Shown here piece by piece: positions 22,086 through 33,850 of a stretch of DNA of 64,000 bases. Numbering within the stretch: position 1 is the stretch's first letter; every line of letters starts with the position of its first letter. Below the pieces are notes generated by a model. It had not been told where the DNA came from. It was given only the letters and a program-made list of their open reading frames with translations, and did no database searches. The stretch comes from Dryomyza anilis. Its lineage: Eukaryota; Arthropoda; Insecta; Diptera; Dryomyzidae. The translations under genes and the position numbers were made by a program. The DNA lies in contig OX638132.1 in assembly GCA_951804985.1 (NCBI GenBank), forward strand, positions 39,161,056 through 39,225,055, in the 5' to 3' direction.

Positions 22086-22793
22086 TATACCCTACACTAA
22101 AAGTAAAAGGGTATATTCAGTTTGGTACGTCGTTTGTAACACCCATAAGGAAGCATCTCCGGTATGGAAAAGTATATATATTCTTGATCAGCATGACCTC
22201 CTGAGTCGATTTAGCGATGTCCGTCTGACCGTCTGTCTGTCCGTCTGTCTGTTGAAATCACGATTACAGAAAAAATAGAAGAGCTAGAGCAATGAAACTT
22301 AAGATTTAGATTACTTATATATCTAAGCTGTCTGAACAAGAAAATTGGCATGATCGGTCTATTGTGACCTGAGAACCGACCACTTATGTTCAAATACCTC
22401 GTATAAAATTTATATCTACAGATCAATTTTACTGTATACGTGCTTAGGAAAACTTTTTTTGGTCAAATATATATTGATTCATGCTCAAATACATGCAAAT
22501 AATGGTTTCCGGCGAAACGACTTGTGGTTCCAAAAAAAAAGTGAAATTCGGTACACCTACCCATTTCTAAATGTGGGTATCAAATGAATGGAAATTCTTC
22601 AGCGATTGAAAGTTTGTAGTTATTTTCAGGATTCGTATACCCTGGTGACCTATATACCACTGTTAATGGTAACCACACATATGTGTAGGGTATTTATAGT
22701 CGGCTTAGACCGACTATAATTTTGATAATCCTAACTATCATACTAAAACCTACTTTAAAATTTCCCATGTGATCTTACCTTCCCAACTGGTTT
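22086..22793 (+). repeat. Dispersed TATACCCTACAC repeat, copy 3 (divergent)
   Basis: Starts TATACCCTACACTAAAAG and ends CCCAACTGGTTT, with AAGTATATATATTCTTGATC and the (GTCT)n core at 22218-22255. The middle differs clearly from the other four copies, so it represents a separate subfamily. Confidence 0.75.
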
Positions 22794-23799
22794 AAAATTT
22801 TATTTGTTTGTAGCGCAATGGCAGGAAAATTTAAAGTAAATTTTTTAAATTGTCAGATTGAAGATTCTAAAGTAAACAAACAGTTTCTTGACATTGTTAC
22901 ATTGCATACCAAATGATACAAAAGGGACTTGTTGTACATTCGCCTTTCCGATAACTTTTTAGGTATGCAAATAAGTTTACGGTATACTGACATCGTTTAG
23001 CTGACGTAAAAATGATGCAAATGAGACTTGTTAGAAATTCACCTTTTCGATATCTTTTTGAGAATGCAAATAAGTGAACATTATAAAGACGTCCTTTTAG
23101 GTATCATTTCGTAAAATGTTCTACTTGAGATCCTGTATACATCAGCATTATAGAAAATACATAAAATCAGGAATGAATAAAAATTTTAAACATTGACATA
23201 TCTATTAATTTATTTCAAATTTAATACACTAATGCATATTTCTACCCCCTTTTCATATATTTTCCTATATTTAGGGTGTATGCGAGTTCGACAAAATTGC
23301 TGACTAAACTAAATTGTAGGAGTTTTGATTCGATCGGCATTCGAAACCGGTATTGTCAAAGTCTCCAATAAATCGATTATCATATGTCTGCTTGATGACT
23401 TCCAATTTAGTTCAATTTAGTTGCTCGAAAATTTGCTAAATTGAAAAGTATACGCTGCATTACCGACAAAATTTAGTTTAGTCTGCAATTTAGTCGAACT
23501 CACCCTTAATGTTCTACTTCTTTTACATTAAATCTACGCTATTTTGAAATATTTTCAATTCTACTCCCTTATACTCATTTCTACTCCCCAAATTATGCAA
23601 ATCTTCTCCATTTGCATTGGTGAAAATCTTCTCCATTTGCATTGGTGTGCGTGTTATATTTGTACTCAAAGTGGTGGGACCTACAGTTTAATGGGTGAGG
23701 GCAATGTTTACTCTGGTAGGTAGCATGGTATGGAAAAATGTTTTCTATGAAAAAGGTGTTGACGGTCGAACCCGAAACATTTCGGGTCGTACTACTACA

Positions 23800-24444
23800 C
23801 TGATGGAAAAAGTAATAAAATTAAATAATAAAGTAATAAATTTAAATACTTTTCGACAGGTTTTTCACCCGTTGTCTTTTTTATTTAAATTAAATACTTT
23901 TTATTTAAAATTGAAGTAAATACTTTTTATTTAAATTTATTACGTACGTAATAAAATTTGAAGTAAATACTTTTTATTAAATTTATTACTTAGTTAATAA
24001 AATTTGATGTACATATTTTTTATTACTTTTTATAAATTTTAATTTAATCATAAGACCATAAACAATTGGTATTTCAAAACTATTTATTTTATGTAAAGAA
24101 GGTTAAGAAAAGATAAAATTATTATTTTTTTACTTTTTTCGAAATTATTTATCACTTACGGTGGTTCTATAGATTGGACACATGACCACGTATTACATAA
24201 TTTTGTCGCGGTTACTCTCAAAAACCAAGCTTTAATAATGTTAAAAAAAGTATTTCTATAATATATTTTTTTTGAAATAATGAATTTAATTTTTTGAACG
24301 AAAACCAAAATAATTTGTTCTTTTAAAGAACTTTATATTCAGGTACCGATTCAAACGTTCTTTAAAAATAACGTTTCTTTTAGAACTTTATATTTGAAAT
24401 TTTATTTTTTTGTTTATATTAAAACGTTTTTTTCTGAACTTTAT
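23800..24444. other. AT-rich stretch with self-complementary blocks
   Basis: Repeated AAATACTTTTTATT and TTATTAC blocks around a TTACGTACGTAA palindrome (near 23940-23950). No gene or RNA recognised. Confidence 0.45.
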
Positions 24445-25216
24445 TATACCCTACACCTTTGAGGTACAGGGTATATTAACTTTGTGCATATATTGTAACG
24501 CCCCTTAGGAGGCGTGCCCGGTATGGAAAAGTATATATATTCTTGATCAGCATCACTACCCAAGTCCGTTTAGCCATTTTCGTCTGTCTGTCGTCCGTCT
24601 TGCTGTCCGAATACAGAATAACTTGAGAAATACTGATCAGAATGCGATGAAATTTCGTCGCAATATATTTTAGCCAAAAGTAGGAACTGAGTTTGAAAAT
24701 GAGCCAAATCGGTCAACGGACACGCCCACCTCCCATACAAGTCACTTTTATATAACTCTTTAGAAACTAATAACTCGAAAAGTATTCAAGATATAAAGAT
24801 TATAAAATTTAAAACGTATTGTTATAATTCACCTAAAAATATATGGTCCAAAAATGGGCGTGATACGCCCAGAGGAAATTTGATCCGTAAATTATTAAAA
24901 TCAAATTTATGAAATATTAGCCTTTCAAAATTTTAAATATAGACGTGGTCCGCCCAATTATATTTTTCTTATGTTTTTTTATTAGTTTTTTATACTTTTA
25001 TATAAGTTTTTTAATTTATGGGGATACAAGACGTAAATTTCTGATATGTGAATAATATTCTGAAGGTGGGGAGGTTCAGCATAATCAAACTTTAAAATTA
25101 AGGTATGCAATTAAATGTCCCACATTAATATCCCCACCAAAGGTGTAGGGTATTCCATAGTCCGGCCCGACCGACTATAAAATCCGCCCCATGTGACCGA
25201 ACTTTCCCAACTCGTT
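24445..25216 (+). repeat. Dispersed TATACCCTACACC repeat, copy 4
   Basis: Starts TATACCCTACACCTTTGAGG and ends CCCAACTCGTTT. A block of about 30 bp around the GGGCGTGATCCGCCC palindrome is shortened compared with copies 1, 2 and 5. Confidence 0.82.
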
Positions 25217-25259
25217 TTTTGTTTAATTTGTTCAGAACCCCTGGTTCACACTGATTAAA

Positions 25260-26141
25260 TACTCTCGCTTTTGAATATATTCTTAAAAGGTTCGGTTGGA
25301 ATGAAAAAAATCAACTATACTTTTAAAAAGCTTGTTTTTATTGGAGATAGTGACGATACATATGGATCTAAACTTTTAACTTCGATTTTTTTATTTTTGG
25401 TCTATGGCAGCGAACACTGTGCGTCGTACGAACATAATGCCCGTACTGCATGAGTTAAGCATCCCTAGTATAGTGTTTTATAGATAACAATGTTATGAAA
25501 TCAATTTGGTATTTATGCGCGATTTCATACAAAAAAAGGTTTACGAACTGAAACCATCAATATTCGTTTTTTTCTACATTTATAACTTGATGAATATACA
25601 TACACGGACGCTGCCTTGTCTGCCTGTACTTGGTTGTTCTATTCGTGAAAACACACACATGTATGCAATGTATATCATTCCAAGAAAAAAACGTATGCAT
25701 ATCATGAAAAATTGCACTTACTTTTTTGATATGATATGTCTTAATATCTAGGCACACTAAGAAGCAGATGGTAATCTCGCAAAACAAAGCATACGAGCGA
25801 GTATTACAGACTAAGAAATATCGATGAAAACAACAACAGATACATGAACACGTGTTCTTTATGCGAAGAATACAGCAATAATTGTGTTATATTTGGTTTT
25901 TAGTAACACTGCCCTACACTCATTTTGGTGCAGTCAAAGTTGCAGTAAATATTGGATACATGTGTGGCGCTTATTCCGAAAATGGAATCAGTAGTGTCAA
26001 AGCATTCATACCATTTTTAATATCCCATTATATGGTTTTCTTTTATTTTTAAAATTCCAAGAAAAGAATTTTAAAAATGTGTGATATAAGCAAAATAAAA
26101 TTAAATTTTTTCAAAAAACTGCACTTTTTTTCAAGAAATTG
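25260..26141. other. Unassigned AT-rich stretch
   Basis: Only short, motif-free frames. No repeat seen elsewhere in the window. Nothing supported. Confidence 0.4.
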
Positions 26142-26399
26142 ATCGAGTTTTAGCTAATACAGCTAGCTTGCACTTTCAAAGCATAAATGTTCGAAAAGAA
26201 ATAACACACTAATAGTAGTTGCACTCATAACAAAAGCATGCAGTTGTTCAAATATCTACAATATTATTTTTGTTATTAAAGTATCAATCTACATTTGATT
26301 TGACTTTTGTACAGATTTACATTAAAATGTGTGCAATTATTAACTATATTACACATACGTTTAAAAGATACAACATAATTTTTTATAAGATAGATTAAT

Positions 26400-27080
26400 C
26401 AGCCTTATCGTGAAGACTTGGGGAATATTCTATTCTCTCGGAATTTTTTGTTCCCAGGTAAAATTTTTTGGTATCGTCAATCTCCCAGGAACAGCAATTC
26501 CTCCGAAATTTTGTTCGAAATTCGAATGCAGTTTTACAATATGGCCAGATTTTTTTTTAATGCTTTTTTTTGGTTATCTTTATCATTTCAGATAATAAAG
26601 TTGTAAAATAATAGTTCAGATATAAAATATGTATATAGATCTTTATTATTTGTAGTTAACTATACTTTTATGCACAAATTTCACATTTTTTTAACTCAAT
26701 AAAAGTTTAATTTGCAATTAGAACTGAACATCAGGCAACGCTAAATCAGCTGTTTTGCCAAATGTCAAACAGTGTTGTTGGATAAAATTGCGTTGTGTTG
26801 TGAAAATAAATATATAACTTAAAATTATGTTAAATTGCAATTAAAAAGTATATAAAATGACTCTTAATTGTAGTTTTTCATTTAAGAAAATGTTGTGATT
26901 AGATTGCGTGAAAAGTGGCGGAATTTTTTCGGCGAAACAGGGGTAATTTTTCCTCCAAAATGTTCTTCATGATACGTAGTTTTTTTAGGGAAACATTTTT
27001 TTTTTGCGAAAATTGTTCATGATACCTATTTTCCACCAAGGGTAAAAATTCCCTGAGGAATTTTAATCACGATAAGGCTG
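26400..27080. mobile_element. MITE with CAGCCTTATCGTGA termini
   Basis: Perfect 14-bp inverted ends (CAGCCTTATCGTGA / TCACGATAAGGCTG) around 681 bp, inside LINE 3' sequence. AAT flanks both sides (26397-26399 and 27081-27083), giving an apparent 3-bp duplication. Ends and duplication length suggest PIF/Harbinger. No transposase inside. Confidence 0.75.
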
Positions 27081-27089
27081 AATGTCTTA

Positions 27090-28790
27090 TTTCTACTACT
27101 TCTACGATTTTGGTTAAAGGTAATATATCGTAGAAGCTCTGGTGAATCCAATTTACCAGTAATGAGTTGATGTACACAGAAAAAAAGTTCATACTATTTA
27201 TGAATTTGTTCATCAATTTTATTTATTCATTTTTTTAACTACTTACATTTTATTTTATATCTTCTGCTGTTGCTGCCTATTGCTGCTGTTTGTTGTTGCG
27301 TGATGTTAAGTACCTGCGCGCCGCACGTTTCTTTGGAGTAGTAAACAACAAAGGAAACGATTTGCTTTATATGTACGAAATGACATACGAATACAAAACT
27401 AAGAACTGTATATGCTATCATCGACTATCGACGCGTCGCAACGAGTAGTCAAAATAATCACTGCACGCCATGCGGCTTGACGCGTCTGTATATAAAAATA
27501 TCTATTTATAGAAGGGTCAAAACTTGCTGTTACACACATACGATTATACACAAATACTCAAATATCTACCTAAATATTTTGTGTTGTATTTTGTATGCTT
27601 CTTTTTGTGGACTGGTTTTTTTTTTTCAGTATCGCCTTTATGCTCGTCTGAATTGCACGTGGAGACTGCGTTGCTTTGCGTCAAAAAATGAATATGAATA
27701 CGTTAATGAACGCAATTCATAACAATTATGAACGCGTTTATTATATAAATTTCGCTCAAATTGTGTGATTCGTATATACGAAGAATAGTTCATAAATAGA
27801 ATGATTTTTTCATATATATTATGAACGGTGTCTCAATTAATGGCGTTCATTCCATTTATGAACAATTTTTTCTGTGTATATAGATTACATCGGCATTTTT
27901 TCTGCGATCTGCAAGTGACTTCAAATTTAATAGCTTCAGTCCATCCTCGTATGGTGGAATATTGTAATTATCAACCCAATTTAAACCATTCAGAGCGAAT
28001 CGTACAAAGTTTTTGTGTATACGTTCGATACGATCGGTGTGCACTTTATAAAAAGAATACTCTACTTGTCTTGCATATTCTAGATAACAACGTACTAGAG
28101 TATTATATGGAGTTAATGTTGTCAAAGGACTATTAAATTCTTTCGCCCAGTGCTTGATAAAACCAAGCAATGAAGAGGCTTTTTTACATATATGTTCAAT
28201 ATGAAGTTTGATAAAATCGGATCCTATTTTAACACATAGTTATACTCTATATTGTTTCTTTTTCGAGAAAATATCATAGACTGACACTTATCAGAATTAA
28301 GTACCAAATGGTCCGTAAAACACCAAATCTCAAAAAAATTTAAATCTATCTGCAGTAATTTAGCGTCCTTCTCATCCTTGATAGTCTTATAAATTTTCAT
28401 GTCATCGGCATAGATTAATAGATTGGAGTATTTTATATTGTAAATAACATCATTAATCGCCAAAATAAATTAAAGAAGTCCAAGATGGCTACCCTGAGGT
28501 ACCCCGGATGTTGCAATAAATGGTGAAGATGTAACTTTTCTGAAACGTATTTGATATGACAGATCAGATAAATAAGATTGTAACCATTCACAAAGAATTC
28601 TGGAAAACCAAGTATTTTTAATTTGAACAAAATTAAATTGTGAGGAAGTTTGTCGAAAGCTTTACTGAAGTTTACTGAATCGATTTCGCCAGTTGTGAAT
28701 TTCGGCAGTTTGATACCGTGGATCTACCGGTAACAAATCCATGCTGACGTGTTGTAATTACATGTTTACAATGAATTTTTACATGGTAAC
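27090..28790 (-). pseudogene. LINE reverse transcriptase remnant (third copy)
   Basis: Pieces of the same reverse transcriptase in changing frames: FKLKILGFPEFFV (28630), YADDMKIYKTIKDEKDAKLL (28463-28224, motif C intact), and MLGFIKHWAKEFNSPLTTLT to NADVIYIH (28170-27856), continuing beyond the MITE to 27090. The motif A segment is deleted, with a gap near 28670. Multiple stops and frameshifts. Confidence 0.82.
27175..27876. mobile_element. TA-flanked MITE with ATTTATGAA subterminal repeats, copy 1
   Basis: Ends CACAGAAAAA / TTTTTCTGTG with TA on both sides (27173-27174 and 27877-27878). Removing it restores the LINE sequence GATGTATATAG, so the insertion is precise. Motifs like TTTATGAA crowd both ends. 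The core (27255-27660) has CTG-rich tracts, a TATATAAAAATATC box and a T-rich run ending CAG, and is shared with the copy at 33064. Confidence 0.85.
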
Positions 28791-28799
28791 ATCGTTTTT

Positions 28800-29440
28800 G
28801 CATAATATTTTAAGGTGTGATAATATTTTAGCAAAATCTGCTTTCTGAAAATTAAATTCATATACTTCATCTGTAGAGCGAGACTTAATTATATTATCTC
28901 TATCATATTAGTAATAAATTGTTAAATTGCTTGTTAGAGCATGAATAGACTGTTTAACTACCGAATTATTACGTCAGAACTATTAACTAATTCTAGTACA
29001 AAATCAACTGATTTCGATAAAGTCTCAAAGGCCACATTACTTTTAGGAGGAATATATGCATTTAAAATATACACACAGGAATTGTTTATTTCAATATTAA
29101 CACAAATAAGTTCTACTGTAGAAGCTACAGGTATTTTTACTAGGGAACTTATGAAAGTGTTTTGACTGCAATTAAAACACCACCACTGGAGAATTTTTAC
29201 ACTCAAACCGATCTTTTCTAAAAACATTGAAACTATTATCAAATAATTCAATACTTTGATTGCTATTATTCAACTAAGTCTCAGTTAATGCAATAAAATT
29301 ATATTCAAAAGTTTAAGTAGCTAAAAAAATATCTCGAGTCTTTGAGCGCAAACCCCTTACGTTTTGATAGTTAAGGGTGATTCGCTCTAGTTTTTTGGAT
29401 TTTGGTGAAAAGTTTTTGTTGGTTTGTTGACTTTTTTTTA
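28800..29440 (-). pseudogene. LINE endonuclease remnant (third copy)
   Basis: The frame 29251-28958 contains FISSLVKIPVAS, NSCVYILNAYIPPKSN and SVDFVLELVNSSDVIIR, the middle of a CR1/Jockey-type endonuclease. The GDFN motif that should follow is absent and the text jumps to SVVK-like sequence, as in the palindrome copy. The middle segment present here is missing from the palindrome copy, so the copies complement each other as evidence for the ancestral domain. Confidence 0.72.
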
Positions 29441-30281
29441 TTTGAATTCCGAAACAAAAATGTTGTCTGGCCAAAGATTTGAGTGAATAACATCCGCAGC
29501 ATATTCTGTAGCGATTGATACAGTGACTGATGCATTAGATGGCCTGTTAGCAATTTTCTTACATGGTATGTAGGTGTCAGCAGGTACTAGATTATTGGTT
29601 TTTAGAAAGCTAACTATATTGTTAGTATTAGTGTCAGGTATTAATGTAGAAATAAAAATTATTTTTAATTTAGGGAATGCCTTCAATCCAGAATATTCAT
29701 TATTATTATTGATCATATTGTTGTTGTCTTGATTTGTGCCATTTTTGGGCAGGCTTACTGCCTGTAGTAAAGGCGCTGCATTAGGAGTTTGATGGGGAGG
29801 TGTAGTAGAAGTTTTTTTTTGTGAAATGCGCTTTGTCCGAAGAGGGTTTAATGAGATATTACATTAACTCGTTTACAACTTGTTTGGGTGGAGGAACAAT
29901 ATCAGATAAGACAGAACCGTCGATAATTGCTGTATGATTATCAATACAATCCGTCATATACTCGGTATCACTTGCATGAACCAATGAATTAAATACATTT
30001 AATGAATTTAAAATTTCTGTATAATTAATGTTTAAAGTATTTAGTCTATCTCCAAAGTTTTTAATTTTAACAACAAAAAAACTGATGGAGATAGAGGTCT
30101 GCAAACTTGAGTGCACTGAATATAAAAATTCTGTACACGCCATAGAAATATTGGCACATGGAGCATGATAAAGCTGTCCATAGGGACCGGAACAAGAAAA
30201 CATAGAATTTAATATGTTTTGAATCTTGCAATTATCCCTCAAAGAACAGGCAGCAACATTTTCAACTGATAAAAATTCCAC
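29438..30281 (-). pseudogene. LINE ORF1 with PHD-like finger (third copy)
   Basis: The frame 30281-29859 starts MEFLSVENVAACSLRDN, giving the N-terminus lost at the palindrome. It is followed by MFSCSGPYGQLYHAPCANI, where the second Cys of the finger is now Tyr. The frame closes near 29859; a later piece (29716-29438, FISTLIPDTNTNNIVSFLK) is the C-terminal part. The WYCPTC end of the finger is deleted. It cannot be functional. Confidence 0.75.
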
Positions 30282-30545
30282 TTAATATAACTTTTGAGAT
30301 AAGCAGAAGTAAAAAAGTTAGCGTTGATAAAAAACATTGATCACTCAAGGGTTAAAGCTTATACTGTCCGTATTTTAAATACGCACTAACAACACAATAG
30401 AAAAAACGACGTAAACAAATAACGCACAAAGAAGAACACAGAAATGCAAATTACAATAATAATGCATGCAGCAGAAAAATTACTTAGAAATCGAGAAATA
30501 TATTACTTAAATCGATTTAAAAAAAAATGTATAATAAAATATATT

Positions 30546-31290
30546 TAATTTAAAATTGTTTGTTTTTATTCGACCTTAAAATAGAGTAATGCAAAAACTA
30601 ATTTGTCGGGCTCTAGGTCTACCAAATGCAATATGTATTTTGCACTGGTTCAAAAAACAACAACAGTTATTGACAAAAAAACAAAATCTTGTTGGCCGAC
30701 CGTACAGCTGTTTCGGAAGCAACCTCATCAGCTTCCTCAACAGCGGTCTTTTATGCAGTTTGTGCTTAGCTAAACCTATAACTTCACTTTGTATGATAAA
30801 CAGAATGCGAATTCAAAGTGAACACTGTAGGGACTCTACAGCCTGTGCGAACTTGCTGCAACACAACTACAGTAATTGACAAAAATTAAACTTATTGCAG
30901 TTTTTGCTGCTTGCCTTCTCGTCACTTTGTGCAGAACAGAATTCGCATTCCTCTATTTTAAGGCCGAATAAAAACAAACAACTTTAAATTGTGACGCAAG
31001 GGCACGGCGCATAAAAATACACAAATCCATTGATTTAATTTTTATACAAAGTGCAGTTCTCGTATTTGAACACTGTAGAGACTCTACTAATTGACATTAA
31101 TTAAACTTGGTGCAGTTTTTTCTGCTTGCCTTCTCGTCACTTTGTGCAGAACAGAATTCGCATTCTGTTGTCGGCCAACAAGTTTTTGGTTTTTTGTCAA
31201 TTACTGTTGTTGTTTTTTGAACGAGTGCAAAATACATATTGCATTTGGTAGACTTAGAGCCCGACATATAAGTTTTTGCATTAATATATT
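30546..31290. repeat. Complex fold-back repeat
   Basis: Two interlocked inverted repeats and one direct repeat. TTGTTTGTTTTTATTCG at 30556 is inverted near 30970-30987; the block 30589-30700 (GCAATATGTATTTTGCAC, AACAACAACAGT) is inverted at 31165-31285; and CTGCTTGCCTTCTCGTCAC occurs directly at about 30908 and 31122, each followed by AGAACAGAATTCGCATT. The CGTACAGCTGTTTC block recurs at 14805. Best read as one fold-back element inserted in or recombined with another. Confidence 0.7.
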
Positions 31291-31511
31291 TTATAAAAAC
31301 AACGACACTTAATAACGACAAATAACAATACTTTGACGAAGACTCACTATAAATATATTTAATACATTAAATTAAAATCACAGAAATCACGACATGCACT
31401 TGCAACAATGACCGGCACCGGCAAAGAACCAAGTCAACATGGTATATATACGTTATTACTTAGTGGACAAAAATGTTACAAATGATTTTTTTTGAACTAT
31501 TATTTTGTGCC

Positions 31512-31713
31512 ATGTATCCTCTTTAAATCCCCATTTAAAAAAATAAAGGCAATATTTTTTTACTTATTACATTTAAATCTGCAAAATTAACAAAATCAGA
31601 AAATTTAAATTTATAAAGTAAAAAAAGTTTAATTTGTTTAATCTGTAAATTATACCTTTTTAACTAAAATTCATAATTTATTTTCTTAAATGGGAGTTTA
31701 AAGAGGATACATG
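31512..31713. repeat. Small inverted-repeat element
   Basis: CATGTATCCTCTTTAAA at 31512 is inverted as TTTAAAGAGGATACATG ending at 31713; the arms are about 28 bp with few mismatches around 150 bp of AT-rich DNA. Possible MITE; target duplication unclear. Confidence 0.6.
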
Positions 31714-32151
31714 ACGCTACATAACTGTGTATTAACGTTTTTTATTCATAACATTTTTTTATTTTTTTTTTAAACTTCTTTTGGTTATATCACGCAGGAT
31801 GACCACAATAATGGAAAATTAAAAAATGGGCTATATCTCATAAACTAGAGCCAATTTGACAAAACTTTATGTTAAAATTTAAACTTCTCAAAATTTAGTA
31901 GAATAAAGCTTGTTTTCTTTTTTGATAACTAAATAAATTGCTTTTTTAATATTCAGATAAAAAATTCTAGAATTATTTTATTGATATTAGTCAAATTGTA
32001 CTATTTTTCATTAAGGTCAATATTTCTCGAATTTTAGAATTTCATTTCCCTCCGTGTACGTATCATTCTGAGAATTTGCGCGAAAACAGCTTTTTTAGAT
32101 TAATTCGTTTACGATTTTATTTGCATTTGAAATGCAAGTGCATATCATATT
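31714..32151. other. Unassigned AT-rich stretch
   Basis: Nothing recognised. Confidence 0.4.
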
Positions 32152-32935
32152 TATACCCTACACCTATGAGGTACAGGGTATATTAACTTTGTGCATATAT
32201 TGTAACGCCCCTTAGCAGGCGTGTCCGGTATGGAAAAGTATATATATTCTTGATCAGCATCACTACCCGAGTCCGTTTAGCCATGTCCGTCTGTCTGTCT
32301 GTCCGTCTTGCTGTCTTGCTGTCTTGCTGTCCGTATACAGAATAACTTGAGAAATACTGGTCAGAATGCGATGAAATTTCGTCTCAATATATTTTAGCCA
32401 AAAGTAGGAACTGAGTTTGAAAATGAGCCAAATCAGTCAACAGACACGCGCACTTCCCATACAAGTCACTTTTATACAACTCTTTAGGAACTAATAACTC
32501 GAAAAGTATTCAAGATATAGTTATAAAATTTAGAACATATTGTTATAATTCACCTAAAAATATGTGGTCCAAAAATGGGCGTGATCCGCCCACATTTTTT
32601 TTTCATTATTTCCCGGTTTTTCATAGTGGAAATTTGATCCGTTAATTATTAAAATCAATTCTATGAAATATTAGCCTTACAAAATTTTAAATATAGGCGT
32701 GGTCCGCCCAATTACACTTTTCTAATTTATAAGTTTTTAAACTTTTATATCAATTTTTAAAATTATGGGGATATAAGACGTAAATTTCTGATATGTGAAT
32801 AATATTCTGAGGGTTTAAGGTATGCAATTAAATATCCCACATTAATATCCCCACCACAGGTGTAGGGTATTCCATAGTCGGGCCCGACCGACTATAAAAA
32901 TCCGCCCCATGTTACCGAACTTACCCAACTCGTTT
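32152..32935 (+). repeat. Dispersed TATACCCTACACC repeat, copy 5
   Basis: Starts TATACCCTACACCTATGAGG and ends CCCAACTCGTTT; (GTCT)n and CTTGCTGT repeats at 32285-32333; TAGTCGGGCCCGACCGACTA palindrome near 32876. Confidence 0.85.
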
Positions 32936-32960
32936 CATAATATAAACATATATAAATTTT

Positions 32961-33038
32961 GGGTCTAACACTTGGGTCTAACACTTGGGTCTAACACTTG
33001 GGTCTAACACTTGGGTCTAACACTTGGGTCTAACACTT
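32961..33038 (+). repeat. 13-bp minisatellite, six perfect units
   Basis: GGGTCTAACACTT repeated six times without a mismatch, between a dispersed repeat and a MITE. Perfect identity suggests recent expansion. Confidence 0.95.
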
Positions 33039-33063
33039 GTACACCATAGCAGAGACATCTTTC

Positions 33064-33850
33064 CACAGAAAAAAAAGTTCATTCTATTTATGAATTTTTT
33101 CATCAATTTTAAGAATTTTTCATTATTACTCAACTTATGACCAAATTCATCCAATTTATGAATCGTTCATAAAACCGTAATGAAAAAGTTCATAATATTG
33201 ATGAACGCTTTCATAATATTTATGAAAAAAATTCATGGTATATATGAACTTTAAACTATTTAAAAATAAAAACAAAACTATTTTTTTTTTATTTTCTTGT
33301 ATTATTTTTTTTTTTTATTATATTACTTTTTATTTTATTATTTTAATTTATTTATTTTTTTAACTACTTATATATTATTTTATATCTAGTCTTGCAGTTG
33401 CTGCCTATTGCTGCTGTTTGTTGTTGAGCGATGTTAAGTAACTTCGGCGCACGTTTCTTTGGAGTTGTAAACAACAAATGAAACGATTCGGTCTTTTTGT
33501 ACGAAACGATATAAAAAATAATAAAAACTAAGAACTGTATATGCTATCATCGACTATCGACGCGTCGCGACGAGTTGTCAAAATAATCACTGCGCGTCAT
33601 GCGGCATGACGCGTCAGTATATAAAAATATCTATTTATAGAATACTTAAAATCGCTGCAGCACTCATACGATCATTCACACATACTCAAATACCTACCTA
33701 CTTTGTTTTGTATTTTCTATTCTGCTTTTGGTGGACTGTTTTTTTTATTTTTCAGTATTTCAGATTTTTAAAATGCCTCATAGTAGCATTTTAAATTAAA
33801 ATAAACCGTTTTCAGATTCATAGTTATTTATGAACATTTTTTTTTCTGTG
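33064..33850. mobile_element. TA-type MITE with TTTATGAA repeats, copy 2
   Basis: Ends CACAGAAAAAAAAGTTCAT and TTTTTTCTGTG. The core is collinear with 27255-27660 (TGCCTATTGCTGCTGTTTG, GACTATCGACGCGTCGC, TATATAAAAATATCTATT). Longer AT-rich shoulders than copy 1. No TA duplication visible. Confidence 0.8.

Larger units (their letters stand above)
20792..23645. mobile_element. Putative hAT-like element inside the SINE
   Basis: Direct repeats TGTGCGTG (20784-20791 and 23646-23653) flank it and restore the SINE when one is removed. The left end starts CAGTGTTC, a common hAT terminus; the right end (inverse CCAATGCA) matches poorly. Both ends carry clusters of TCTACTCC motifs (20813-20925 and 23512-23605), like subterminal binding sites. 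The interior holds a dispersed repeat (22086-22793) and no recognisable transposase. Confidence 0.7.
20728..23800 (-). mobile_element. SINE copy D, split by a hAT-like insertion
   Basis: 20728-20791 matches the 3' part of the SINE in the gypsy array (AGTTTGGCGCTACAGTCCTG), and 23646-23800 continues it (GTGTTATATTTGTACTCAAA and onward to a degraded tRNA-like head near 23770-23795). The two halves are 2.85 kb apart and share the 8-bp TGTGCGTG at the break. Confidence 0.8.
20168..25251. repeat. Possible outer inverted repeat enclosing a nest of elements
   Basis: CACCGGGGTACTGAACGAAA at 20171 and, inverted, a related end near 25228-25251 (TTCAGAACCCCTGGTTCACA on the plus strand) face each other. 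The next 200 bp on both sides are rich in GTTC/GAAC-type blocks (TTCTGAAC, AAAGTTCTGAA). If real, this is a transposon with long imperfect ends, later filled by a SINE, a hAT-like element and dispersed repeats. No target duplication seen. Confidence 0.4.
26142..30330 (-). mobile_element. CR1/Jockey-group LINE, third copy (decayed)
   Basis: Same family as the palindrome LINE, minus strand: ORF1 near 30281, endonuclease near 29250, reverse transcriptase 28790-27090, 3' end at 26142. It lacks much of the region between endonuclease and reverse transcriptase (joined near 28800). It contains two MITEs (26400-27080 and 27175-27876) but not the dispersed repeat found in the palindrome copies. It has the most complete ORF1 N-terminus. 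Confidence 0.85.

Noticed and set aside
22086..22793. A Helitron end
   Set aside because: The dispersed repeat does not start with TC or end with CTRR plus a short hairpin at a fixed distance, so there is no support.
32961..33038. CRISPR-like array
   Set aside because: Six head-to-tail 13-bp units without spacers: a minisatellite in a eukaryotic genome.
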